In this document: piece by piece, positions 1 to 12,227 of the stretch
Layout: each line of letters begins with the position of its first letter
Numbering within the stretch: position 1 is the first letter of the stretch
Source: Hybos culiciformis
Taxonomy: Eukaryota > Arthropoda > Insecta > Diptera > Hybotidae
Length of the DNA stretch: 64,000 nt
Assembly: GCA_964007475.1 (NCBI GenBank)
Contig: OZ023274.1
Span: 94,373,750 to 94,437,749 of the forward strand
Reading direction: 5' to 3'
The notes under the pieces: generated by a model
What the model saw: the letters and a program-made list of their open reading frames with translations, nothing else
Databases searched by the model: none
What the model was told of the DNA's origin: nothing
Program-made: the position numbers and the translations under genes

Positions 1-3000
1 TTACATAAGATTTATTTCAAAAATTGTCTATATGGCTTATAGACGAATAAATAAATTCTACTCAATCAATGCAATAAAAAAATATTTTCCAATGAGTGTC
101 ACTATTAACAAATCAAAGCGGAAAAATTGAAGACATGGTTTCAATAATATATAGCTTCAAAAATAACCATAACTTCTAAATCAAATGAGAATTCCAAGGC
201 GTTGATTTTGAAATTTATGCTCATTAGAGTTATAATATTGGGTAGACCATTGTTCACATGTACATATTCCAATAATATATGCCGATTTCATTAAGCTGAA
301 GAATTATTTAGAATAATAATAAATCAAAATTCGAGTTTGAAAAAACGATTCCCATATAATTTTGCCAAAACATATGACAAGGACATTATAGAGCACTAGA
401 TTGTATTAGTCAGTTTGCTTCAATAGTATTATATGACATGAAAAAACTCTTCATGTACACATACTGAACAACAGAATTGCGTGATATATGTTCATAACTC
501 TTTTACATGGTAAAAATTAGCATGAAATGTCAGTCAAAATGTGTCGTTAAATCAATTTGAACATAAAAAACATATTATAAAAGGATATGTAATGGATTTA
601 ATGGTTTTCATGTGTACATTTTACTTTAAATACATAATATTTTATTATATCTAAAAATTATAAAAAGTACATAAATATCTTTTATGTTCATTTCCATTTG
701 TTTTTTGTATTTTTTCACGAAATATTTTCAATAATTTCTATATGTGTAGTGTACCTGATTAATAAATTAAAATACTGAATTATATCGTATTGTCAATAAA
801 ATTAATGATTTCAATTCAAAAACATTAAAAAACCAAAAATATAATTCGCAAAAAAATTGAAGACATGACATTTTGAATATGATAGTTTCGAAATGTTATC
901 AAAATCTAAAATTTTTGTGTAATACACTTACCTGTTGAGTGTTGAATACTTTAAAAACTACAATAGAAAAATATTTTTTAATTTTTACTTCTGAATCACC
1001 CAATAAATATAAAACGCGTTAAAATTAAAAGTTCATTTAAAGTTAAATTGTTGACATATAGAATCATGATGCAATCATAGTCTAAGCAAACAATTTATAT
1101 AATCAAATAGTCTGAACTGAAATAATAATACTTATAAAATAAAATATACATACAGTCAGTAAACAAAAAAAAAAAATAGTCGCCACATTATATTCATCTT
1201 TTTTATCGAAAAAGTGTATTCAGTAGATATTATATTTTTCCCATTCAGATCTACCATTGATAAAATTTTTTCTATTATAAGTTTATCACCAAAGTCAATC
1301 GCCGTCCAATCTTCCCTCTAACTCGTTAGTGAATCAATAAAAATTTAAAAGATGAAAATAATTTTATTTTTATAATAAATTTAAGAATATTTAAACTAAT
1401 TTCGTTGTAAAAATATGAAAATTATGAGACGAAAACTTTTTTGAAAAAGTTTTATAATTATGTGTACAACGTGAAACATTTTCTGAAAACGGTTGTGTTT
1501 TTCTTTCTAACTATTTATATTCCAACTAGTCGAAAGTTGGCTTTAAATTTTGTATACAAATTTAATTTAAATGCTTTGAAAATTAATTAACCTTTGACAG
1601 CAAAATGTTGAATAAAAATTTATTTGTTAAAATTCCAAACTTAATTTCAAAAAAAATTTAATTTTAATATTGTATACCTACTTGTAGCATTTACTATTAA
1701 ATAAGCTTAAATTTATAATTTTTTTAATTAAAATTTTTGTTCATTCTGAAATAATTTTTTTTTATTTTAAAGATACTTTTGGTGTGGTAAATATAAAATG
1801 AAATCAAAAGCTTTTAAATTTTATTTTGTTCAAAGGAAAATTGGCGCCAAAAGGAAATTTCTATTGTATGAGTGTGTGTATCGAACCGAGGTTTATTCAT
1901 TTTATGTTATTCAAGGTATGAGGAAAGCTTTATAAGGATGTTATTTTATAAAATGAAAATAAATATTTTTTTTTTGTTTGCATATTGATTTTCGAAAAGA
2001 TTTATTATCTTCTGAGAAAAAAAAAACTTTAAGAATCGATAAAAAAACTAATTACAAGAAAAATTATTAAGATTCATTTTATTTTTTTTTCAAAAGTTAT
2101 TTTTTAAAAAAATTATTTAAAATTATCAAATAAATTTTATAAAAATTAAAAACAAAATTTCACTTAAAATTAATCTTATTAGAATAAATTCTATGTAAAT
2201 ATTTTTTATTTTTGGGTTATAAATGTTAAAGTATATACAAACATCTATATATATATAATGTTCTTGAAAGCGATTATTAGATAGTTCTCCTATATGTACA
2301 CGTGATTAACAACTTTTTTTTTAATTTTCTTTATTTTTTTCTAATTTATTTATTTTTTTCTTTACTATAAATGTCAATTCAAAAAAAAAAAATATTATTT
2401 TACCTTAAAATTTATTTGCCGACTAAAATCAGAGTAGTATTAAAGTGGTATAATAGAATGAAAATTGAGAAAATTGTTTTTTTTTGTTGCCAAAAGCTTT
2501 TCATGAACTTATACATTTTCACGTTACATGTCAAAGTATTCAATTTTTTTGTACATAATGTATCGTTTGTGCAATTTTTTCTAAAGAGACAAAATGACAC
2601 AAATATTTAATGCAATAATTATACAAAAACAAAATTTTAATACAATATTTAAAAATAATTTAGATTTTATTTTATGTTTTGACATTATGAAATTTTATGT
2701 GAAAAAAAAAATGTACAGGGTAATTTCGCATATGAGTAAATTGTGATTTCTTATATTTTCCTTATTTTCGAAATCGGTTTTCACATAAACCGAAAATTAT
2801 TTAAGAACCCATTGCTTGCAATTACGGACATTCTATTTGATAACAAAATGGAATTTATTAAAATCAAACAAATTTGTATTTTTATTTATTTATTAAAAGA
2901 GTTTTTAAATTTAAGTATATGTATATTATTTAAATAGGTACATCGATAATTTCAAAAAAAAAAAAAATTTATTTAAAAATAAATATTTAAATTTAAAAAT

Positions 3001-3197
3001 ATAAATTTATTTTAAAAGTAACAAATTTCAATAAATTATTATTATAGAGATAAATTGGTTTTGTAAAAATGGACAAAATGTTGGCTACCTTTTTTTATTT
3101 ATTTTGGTTATATAGTTGATTGTATATTAAAAAACATTAATATAAATGTTGTAAGTATTTAATATATGATTTGTATAACATTTTTCTTCTTTCACAT
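1..3197. other. intergenic AT-rich DNA, no gene seen
   Basis: This stretch is very AT-rich with poly(A) and poly(T) runs. Open frames reach only about 60-80 codons and are dominated by Phe, Lys, Ile and Asn, as expected from base composition. I see no protein domain, RNA gene or transposon end in it. Confidence 0.6.
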
Positions 3198-4156
3198 TTA
3201 AATACAATTTTCATAAACTCCCAAATAATTGTCACATTCTGAGCAATAATGAGTTGAATATTGGAAAATTCTATTCGAGAATAAATACGGCAAACAGAAA
3301 CACAAAACTAATCTGAAATACAATCGAAAAAGTAATTTGATTTATTATAAAAACTGTATAAATAAAAGATTTATTCAGATTATTGTTAAAATTAATTAAA
3401 TTTATATACATCTAGCTTAAAGCATTACATTTGCTAAATCAAAAAAAATCTCAACACAAACAATATAAACTTTGTTTTTTTATTTTGGTAAATGGTTTCA
3501 TTTGTCCGTGTTGTACATTAATCCGTGTTGTACATTAATATAAATATCAACTTCGATCATTTATATGATTAAAATTTTAGGGAGAAAAGTAAATTGTGGA
3601 AATATTCTTCCAATTAGTTAAAACAAAAAAATCAAATTTTACAATAGATACTGACCCTGTAAAACAACAACATAGTGCTATTATATGAGTTTTCAAGCCC
3701 GTTTCATATTTGATCTTAGTCATACGATACTGCTTACATTTATCACAGAAAATGATTTGCTCATAATTTCCAAGTGATTCTCCTATAAAACATAAAATAT
3801 TATTTTAAATTAAAAGTTTTTGAAAATGAAAATTTATCTTTATTCACCAAAAACTGAATCTGATGGTCTTTGCTGTTGATTTCTTTGAGCATTTTTTATT
3901 CGATGTATTCTATAAATTGAGTTATCGACAGCAGTTGAAAGTTTTTTTGATTCTTGTCCCGGCGATGAAATGTCTTCTTTTAGTGAAATTGAAGTTAAGT
4001 CCAGAGAAATTTGATCCGGTTGAATTTGATCAGGTGAGCATGTACCTGATTCCAATGACCTTTCTTCAGATGTTGCAGAAATAGTTATCTTGGGTGATTT
4101 TATTTTTTCTGGTTTGTCCGAAGGAGAATCTAATGAACTTTTGGCAGCATTTGCAT
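3198..4156 (-). CDS. LITAF-domain protein with long N-terminal arm, 5' end missing
   Basis: Three coding exons on the minus strand: 4156-3848, 3782-3656 and 3312-3198, with GT-AG junctions and compatible phases (1, 2). The first encodes about 100 polar residues rich in Ser, Pro, Asp and Lys with no domain. The second holds the N-terminal half of the LITAF domain: a CDKC knuckle followed by IKYETGLKTHIIALCCC, the start of the hydrophobic helix. The third completes the helix (CFCLPY) and has the C-terminal knuckle HYCSEC, ending at a TAA. Proteins of this family bind zinc through the paired knuckles and sit on the cytosolic face of late endosome/lysosome membranes. The exon at 3848-4156 starts in phase 1 and has no in-frame ATG, so at least one upstream exon is missing; I could not place it. 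This arm is the most divergent of the cluster and has no PPxY motif in the part seen. Family call firm, 5' end unknown. Confidence 0.8.
3505..3538. repeat. 17-bp tandem duplication, two copies
   Basis: Two adjacent identical copies of a 17-bp unit starting TCCGTGTTGTACATT, in the region between the LITAF exons at 3312 and 3656. Confidence 0.9.
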
Positions 4157-4966
4157 CTAGTTATTGAGAAAGTGAAAAACAAAAATTAATTTAATTTAAA
4201 TTTTGTATAATTAAATAATTTAAAGGTGACATCGTTGTTGTAGTCATGGATTTTGTTGCACCATTTTTATTAATTTTTTTTGGCTTATTTACAAATGGGT
4301 TTTATTAGATAATGGTTTGAAATTGAGGTTCACAAATTTCATTAATTTATAGAAAATTCTAAATTTAATGATTGTCGAAAGTCAAAAACGAAAAAAATTT
4401 AAAAAGTTGCAATGATCATTTGCAAGCAAAGTTTTCAAAATAAAAAAGAACTTAGTCTTTGTCATTTTTTATAAATAAAATCTAGGCAAATGACTCTATC
4501 CCATATTTACACTTGTTTGTTTAAAATGTCCATTCATTTTTAATAATTATAATAACTATGTAACTATGTAACAAATACATTAGATATAACGATCAGTGGT
4601 TTTAATATAGTTTCAAAAACAAAATTTATTCAATTAGTCCTTTGAATATTTTATTTATATATTTATCTGTTCACTTTTAACAATGTTAATATTAATAATA
4701 AAAATATGATATACATTTTATCATAATACATTATTTTATAAAAATATTTTATTGTCTTAAATAAAGCTCAGTAATTTTTTGAAGACTACAAAATTGTCGC
4801 ATACAATATTTCTCTTAAAAATTTTAAAACGATATATATTATTTTTTAATTTTCATTAATTAACTACCATAAATTTAATAAAATATATAAACAATAGTTA
4901 AAAAAAATATTTTGAATCATTTTCTTCCATTTTTATATTTATAAAAAAACAAAAACAAGTATGCAG

Positions 4967-5356
4967 TTAATTTTCATATATTCCTATATATGCTTTACAT
5001 TGTTGACATCGATGTTCTTTTCCACGAAGACAATCCGTGCAGTAAAGGGCACAAGCGCAACAACAGCATCTAAAAAGAACATAATTCAAATTAGGTTACA
5101 AAAACATATTAGCAAAAAATATCTCAAAAACATATTAAATGTATTTCTCAACAGGGATAGGTCATTTATAATTGAAACATGAATTTCTAAGATTTTTTCA
5201 TAATTTAATTTATTCTAACGCGAACTTACCCAAGAACGCATAGAAGTAATGCAAATAAATGTGTTTTTGTGGTTGCTTTAAGTGTTACAATTGTCGTTGT
5301 TTGTTTGTTACAATTCGGGCATGTAACATTACAGGGATCTGGACCAAGGACTACTC
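4967..5356 (-). CDS. short LITAF-domain protein, first exon uncertain
   Basis: Two minus-strand exons, 5356-5230 and 5069-4967, joined by a phase-2 GT-AG intron. The first encodes VVLGPDPCNVTCPNC, then TLKATTKTHLFALLLCVLG; the second gives CCCCACALYCTDC, the knuckle HRCQQC and a short tail IGIYEN before TAA. Both zinc knuckles and the membrane-inserting hydrophobic segment are present, so this is a minimal LITAF domain protein, presumably acting at endo-lysosomal membranes. The upstream exon must supply a start and one base of a split codon. The sister gene at 10626-12227 does this with a four-base exon. The best candidate here is a ten-base exon at 8487-8496, three kilobases away (listed separately). 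With it the product would be 79 residues. Confidence 0.82.
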
Positions 5357-5805
5357 CTAAAAAAGTAAATTCTCAAATAGTAAAAGTAATTAAATTATTT
5401 TTTTTTTTCAAATACCTAGAAGTAGATAACCACATATTATAAAAATTTCGTATACATACTATTTTAATAAATATTCAATTCTGAAATTTTTTTTTATGAA
5501 TTTTTAATATCTAAATGAAAAAAAAAAATTAATAAAAATTTATTAGTAAGTATTATTAATTATGTTAGTATATAATAGATGATTGCGAGTTAATTTTATT
5601 AAATTGTTTTAAATAATTTTTTTTTTTTAGCACAGTGCACACATATACAACAATAATTTACAAAATATTTCTACAAATAAAAAAGAAATTATTTTTTCAT
5701 AAATTTTTTTTGAATTTTTTGTTATTCATTATTATGTTTTGCATCATTTTAAAGGTGTTTTAATAGCAAACATAATTAAAATTTAATGATATTTATTTTG
5801 TATAC

Positions 5806-5851
5806 TATACATATCATATTTAGTAAATTATACATATCATATTTAGTAAAT
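5806..5851. repeat. 23-bp tandem duplication, two copies
   Basis: Two adjacent identical copies of a 23-bp unit (5806-5828 and 5829-5851) beginning TATACATATCATATTTAG. Confidence 0.9.
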
Positions 5852-8486
5852 ATAAAATAAAAATTTCAAATTTCATAACAGGCGGTAGATCCAAAGTTTT
5901 ATTAGGCCTGGCACCCACAAACAAAAAAAATGTTTATAATGTACTCTCTGGGGGGAACACAGAGCGTATAAATAACGATATCCTCAAATTAAGTTAATTT
6001 AAAACGCTACTGAATGCAACCTTGAATTATAAACTGAATTGTTTTCTATCCATGAATTTATTTATAGAAGTATATATATAGGCTAGAAATTAATTTAGTT
6101 TAAAACTTAAGAATCAATCATCAATTTTAGTTAATCTGAATTTTTAATATTATATAAACAATTTTTTTTAATCTTATGAAGAAAATTTTAACTTCAGAAA
6201 TGAATTCGATTTAATCTGCTTTAATTTTAGCTTTACAACTCCAACTCAATATTCAAAGTTTTTATAATCCAAATTATAAATAGTTACAATTTTCTCTTTC
6301 CAAGTATACATAATGGATTATGTATACTTAAATATTACGTATCGTATACTAGTCATATAAAAAATGCAGAAATTTTGATTTATGACATAATTTTTCTTAA
6401 AGAAATAATTCTCTATTCTGATTTTGAGTTTGACTAACATGAATTCGTAAATCCTTTACATAAATTTATTATTTCTGTCAATATGTTTTCGTTGTATGCA
6501 ATCCGTCTATCCTCTATATTGAAATACATATTGTGATAAAGTGATTGGATTTTTAAAAGCGGATTAATTTTTACCATTCTACGGAAATTAATTCTTAATT
6601 TTCGGATTTCCCGTAAAAATAAAATTGGGAGAAATAAATTCTTGGAAAATAATTAAATAACGAGGACTTATTTTCTTCAATAATGCGAATGAAAATGTTG
6701 TTCATTAAGCTCACGCAATAATTATTTTTCCTTATAGAAATTAGGAAAAAAAAACATAGCATGAAAATTAATCAATATAATGTATATATTTTTTTGTATT
6801 AAACCTACAGAGAATAGTCACACTACTTTTTTAAACCATGTTCATAATCCAAAGTAACAAAAATAGAAATGAGGAAAGTTTAAGACTCGGGGATGAAAAT
6901 TTAATGGTCTAATTAAGAATTTTTTTTTGAATCAGTTTGAATAAAATTATATTTTAATATAATTTTTAATTTATAATTTAATTTAATTCAAAATAAAAAA
7001 ATGTAAAATCTCTAATTTTCAATTTTTTCTCAACTAAAAATATTTAAAAATAAAAATCCTTCTCTTCCTTTATTCTTTTCTTTTTTTAAACTGACCAAAC
7101 TGATGAATTATTCAAAATTATTAACTTAAATTGTCTTTATTTATTTTCCCAAAATACTAAAATACTAAATTTTATTGAAAAATTTGATAAATTTGTAAGC
7201 TTAAAAAGCTTAAAAATATTAAATATCATATCCCGGTCTTAATTATATTTCAGTGTAAAAAAAATGAACAAAAGTTAGTTAAATATTAAACATTAAAAAT
7301 TGTTTTAAATAAAAAAAAAAAGGTTTTTTTCTTTATATATACCATTCATTTTGAAATATTTTTATTTTTCCGATATTTAATTTTAAGTATTGAAAGCTTT
7401 TCAAAATAAGACTAACTAACTACTAAAAAAATGTTAACAAAAAAAAAAAAATAAACGTAAATACTCAGCTCCTTTATTTGTTATCAAAAATAACTTGTGG
7501 TATGATTAAAAAATGATGGTAAATAGACTGGCTGTCACCAAGAAACTGAAAACGACTGTTGAAAAACTCAACTAAGTATATGCAGAAATGAATGATCTAA
7601 TGCTTTAATTTTTTGTTTGACACAAATATGTACAATACAATGCGTGTAAATTAAATTCTTAAAATATATGATGATAAATACAAAATAAATATATGATATA
7701 ATATTGTAGTTATCCTTAAACATGCGCAATAGTGGATTTGACTCCCTCAACTTGTGTTTGATAATAAATTATATTACATTTATAATGGTCATAAGTAGTT
7801 TATAAATTATTAGCCCTTTGTAATCTTATGAAATGTCAAGTGGAATATTGCAAAATTTACATAAATTCAAGCTTGAGTTGAGAAATGAATCCCGGATTGA
7901 AGAAGACAATTTTACACAAGCTATGTTGATTGGAAGAATTTGAGGAAAGAATATTAAATAATCATGAGTATAAGAAGTTGTTTTTTTTACTTTGTAACTT
8001 CTTCTTCTGATGCCATCTTTATACATGCTTTCATCAGTGATATTACAAAGTTTTAGAATTCACTGATGCTAAGTTAAAAAACATTTCTGCAAAATTCATA
8101 ACAATTGGAAGAGAACTCGCATGCTCCTCTGTTATTTCAATATTAGAAATTAAAAATTAAAATTAAGTTCGAGGTAGAATATATGTATATAGGCATTTAT
8201 GAAACAAATTATTCGAGAAACAATTGTTGCGCACACATTTTTTTTTTTTGAGTAAAATTTCATGATATCATCTGATTATAGTACAATACTTTTTTAAGTT
8301 AATATTTATTGAAAAAAAAAAACAATTCTAAAATTAAGCAAAAAAAAAAAATTAATATTATAAAATACTTCACCTAAAATTAGTTATATTTATATTTATT
8401 CTCAGAAATATTTTCAATGTTTTTTGTTATAGTAATTGAGAAGTTTTTCAAATTTTAGAGAAAAATTATGCAATATATGTACTTAC

Positions 8487-8496
8487 TAGCATACAT
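8487..8496 (-). other. candidate ten-base first exon for the LITAF gene at 4967-5356
   Basis: On the minus strand ATGTATGCTA is followed directly by the strong donor GTAAGTAC. The exon ends in phase 1, as the acceptor at 5356 requires, and would give M-Y-A-R before VVLGPDP. The tiny size matches the four-base first exon of the neighbouring paralogue. In AT-rich DNA an ATG followed by a donor can arise by chance, so this is only a candidate. Confidence 0.33.
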
Positions 8497-10625
8497 TTTT
8501 TCTTTTTAATTTTGAAAATCCAAGCTTTTTTCATGGGATTAAAGAATATTTGTTTTACTTCTTAATAGAAATTTTGAATTACCTACTTATAATAACACCT
8601 TTTCACTTCCTTTTAATATTCGTGTATGCATTTATATTTCAGTACTTTTAAAACACAATTGCTTTATATTCAGTATTTTACCAAATCCAAATACTTTTCG
8701 AAAAAAGTATTCAGTACTTATAAAATACAATTACTTTGTTTTCGGAATTTGGAATTATACTTGAAGTTTTACAGCCATGACTACAATTAATAATGCCCAC
8801 CTCAAAAGATGACTGCGATGTTATGAAAAGGTTTCTCAAAATGTTCTCTTTACAAAACTATTGTCATCGATCAATACTTTTACTTCGTAATTTTAACATA
8901 ATTAATGTTCAATTCTGTTAATGATTTCTGACGTTATACTTAAAACAAACAAATAATTTCATCTAAATGAATTATTCATAATTATTTTGCACTAGCTTGA
9001 AAAAATAAATTCTTTACTTGGCAAGAAGGATTTAAAATTTCTTTTCTGTCTATGTCTGAGAAATTTGAAAACTTTTTTATTTGTTGAGATAAAAATCAAA
9101 GCATGAGAAAACATTAAATCTGTTCTTTTATTTGATTATAGTTTCTTTTTAATAACTAAAAATCTTATTGGAATTTAATATTTTAATGGAATATTTTTTC
9201 AAGTATACCTATTATAGTTTTTCTAATGAATTAATATTGAATGTGATATGAAAAGCTAATTTTTTTTTCTCCATAATGTATATTAATCGTACATTAAAGC
9301 TTTTATACTTCTGCTTTTCCAACAACATAAATTTATTTATACTATATTAAAGTTTAATGTATTCTGTTTGTACTTCCTATATATTATGCGCAGATATTTT
9401 ATTGGCGCCAAAATTCTAAAATAGTTTCTTGCTAAATTTTACATGTAGACATAAACATTTGGTTCTTATTATAAAAAGGGACAATAAATATCTATTTCAT
9501 AAATAAATTTCAAGGCAAAAACTCTTCCATAATGAGATCATACATAATTAGGAAGTAAATTTTATTTATATAGTTACATGTGTTTGTGTAATATACATAA
9601 TATGATTGAGCAGGAACGTGAAACGCATAAAATAATTATTACGAATTGAAAACAATATTAAATTCCATAATATTACCAGCAGGTACTTGAAAAGTTTATT
9701 TTTGTGTAAAAGAACCTTTGCGATTATGATGGCTTAATAAGCAATTAGCTATTAATGTAGTTGTTATGAAAATATGTTTATTATGCATACTTTTATTGCT
9801 TCAATATTTTGTTTGCTGTTTTAACCAAATTTTGTCATCCTTAAAATTTTTATAAAAAGAAAAAATAATGAAAAAATGTTAAAATATTAAACATATGTAG
9901 ATTACTTATAAATTAAATTTCGTCACAATCATCAGTAAACCGATTTTCTTTATTAATCTCAGCTTTTGTACCAAATCATAAAAAATGTGATACAACTGAA
10001 TAGAAAACATTCAGAAAAGTGTGTATAGAAAACTTAAAAATAAAATGTAAATAAAATTAACATAAAAAAGTTATTAATTTTAATATATATATTTTTTTTA
10101 TTAATATTGAAATAAAAATTAACATAATTATTCTTCATAAAAATATGATGTGTTAAACAAGTTCTACTAGAATATATTTTAGTTTCGGCAGTTTTTTTTT
10201 TTTTAAAGTGATATGGCAATACCTATATAACTGGATTGAATGTAAATTCTATGTTTCCAAGCATTAGATTTTAGTTATTCGAGCAAAATTTATTCGAGTT
10301 TCCACTAGCCTCGCAAAATATTGGTTATGTGCTGTGTATATTTCTGATAAGTTTGATCCGATATTTTACTTAAATTTTATTTTGAACCGTGTAGTCAAAA
10401 CTTAATATGTATTATTCTTTATAAAAAATAAAACAGAAATGTCGCACAATTTGAACTAGATTTTTATTGAAAAAAAAATAAAATAAAAATTATATTGATA
10501 TTATCCCAATAAGTCATAAATTTGAGTTAACCTCTCGATTGTGCAACATAAAATTGAGATAATATTAAAAAAAAATGATATTTATAAAAATGATTAAAAT
10601 TAGGAAATAAATGCGAATGTTCTTC

Positions 10626-12227
10626 TTAAACATCATATGATCCAACATATGCATTACAGCTTGGACAAAAATGATCCTTGGCGCGAGCACAGTCAGTGCA
10701 ATATAATGCACATGCACATGGCCAACATCTGAAATTAAAAGAAAAAAAATGTTTTTTATTTTCACTGCAAACAGTTTTCGGAAAAACTTTATAAGTTTTT
10801 CTTGATTGTTGCTCTTTATCAATAAATATAAATAATTTGAAATTTTAATGGAAAGAAATGGTGAACCATTCCATCAATAATGTCGCAGTTAAGGAAACAA
10901 TAACAAAAAAGAGAAATTTAAGGACTTATATATATAAACCGATAAATAAATTTTGAATTACAACTTTCGAACAGGATTGGTTATACAATGGCCTTAAATT
11001 TTCTATTAATATTAAGCTACGATCAAAGTATGTACATAGGTGCCTTGTTACGATGCCTAAATAAAACAGAAATAATTATGCCGAAATTATCGAAAAAAAA
11101 TACAATGATTATCATAACAAAAAAATGGGAAAGCTAAATTTCCATTTTTAATATAGAAAAAAAAAAACAATCAAAGGACATTATTCCTACAGTTTATTGA
11201 ATTTAATATTACTATTTAATAGTTTATTGTGTGTCTAAAGAAAATAAATAACATAAGTGTTTATCGAAAAAAAAAATCTTTTATAAACAATTTTTGCTAA
11301 AATCTTTAATTTAATTTCGTTCTTTTCATTGGATGTGATTAAAGGACAAGCATAGAGAAAAACAAAAAAAATAAAAGAAAATATTGGACTCAAAATATTG
11401 TAATTTGAGAAAATATTTATATTCTTCTTAATTATTTTGATGATAGAAAATTTTGAAGAAAAATACATTGTCAAATTTGAAATGAGTATAGTTTATATTT
11501 AAAGAAAACATTTTTCATCTATGATGATTTTCAGTATATGCATGTATAATTTGAAAAAAAAATAAGTTAGAGTGGTTAACAAAAGCTGGAATTTTCACGA
11601 GCTTTCGTTTCTATTGATTAAAATCATAATTAAGAAATGTAAATATGTCACAAACATTACATACATTTTTTCTCTCTTAATAAGTTTCCGGTTAAAGATA
11701 TATTTTTTGTTGATACGGTTTCAAGATAACTCAAAACGTGTGGATATATATGTGTATGTGGACATATTAATGTTAAAATAAAGTTTGTGTAAATTCTTAA
11801 ATTTAAATGCAACAAGATCATACTCTTTAAATTTATAAGAAAATCTGTTACACTGTCTTCTAATGGATAAATGTTGCATATAGCAAACTAAATATACTAA
11901 TCATAATGTTTTATATTTATGATTTCATCGATTTTAGAAGTGTTATATTCATTACAATTTTTCAAATTAAAATTATAAAGTTTTTAATTAATTATATTTC
12001 TTTATTTACCCAAGTAAACATAATAGCAATGCTATAATATGAGTTTTAGATGTTGCTTTTGGTTCAACTCTTGTTGTCACTTGACGATTACATGATGGAC
12101 ATGTTACATTTGAAGGTTCTTGACCGACATTAACTAAAACAAAATAATAGAATTGTCAAATATTTTTTAATTAACGAATAATAATTATGTTATATGTATA
12201 TAATATTATTGAGAATAACTTACCCAT
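10626..12227 (-). CDS. short LITAF-domain protein, complete, with four-base first exon
   Basis: Exons on the minus strand: 12227-12224 (ATGG), 12133-12010 and 10728-10626. All junctions are GT-AG; phases 1 and 2. The 76-residue product starts MVNVGQEPSNVTCPSC, continues KATSKTHIIALLLCLLG, then CWPCACALYCTDC, the knuckle HFCPSC and a GSYDV tail. This is almost exactly a bare LITAF domain: CxxC knuckle, hydrophobic amphipathic helix rich in Trp and Cys, HxCxxC knuckle. Family members bind zinc and phosphatidylethanolamine-containing endosomal membranes. There is no N-terminal PPxY arm. The start is chosen because ATGG sits on a strong donor (GTAAGT) and gives the only in-phase junction nearby. 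The 1.28-kb second intron contains nothing recognisable. Closest relative in the window is 4967-5356, same strand. Confidence 0.9.

Larger units (their letters stand above)
5357..10625. other. long AT-rich spacer, possible 5' intron of the upstream LITAF gene
   Basis: No convincing coding exon apart from the candidate at 8487-8496. Near 5879 a GC-richer patch, CAGGCGGTAGATCC followed by AGGCCTGGCACCC, resembles the end of a hAT element, but no partner end is visible. A 23-bp tandem duplication lies at 5806-5851. The rest is AT-rich with homopolymer runs. Confidence 0.5.

Noticed and set aside
2371..2937. Open frames of 62-79 codons on both strands
   Set aside because: Composition is Phe/Lys/Ile/Asn as expected from AT-rich DNA; overlapping frames on opposite strands; no domain or splice context.
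5397..5425. Minus-strand ATG frame ending at a GTATTT donor, as first exon for the LITAF gene at 4967
   Set aside because: It ends in phase 2, which would put the next exon in a frame that stops early; phase 1 is required.
5879..5925. Possible hAT terminus CAGGCGGTAGATCC
   Set aside because: No opposite terminus, target duplication or transposase sequence found nearby, so not listed as an element.
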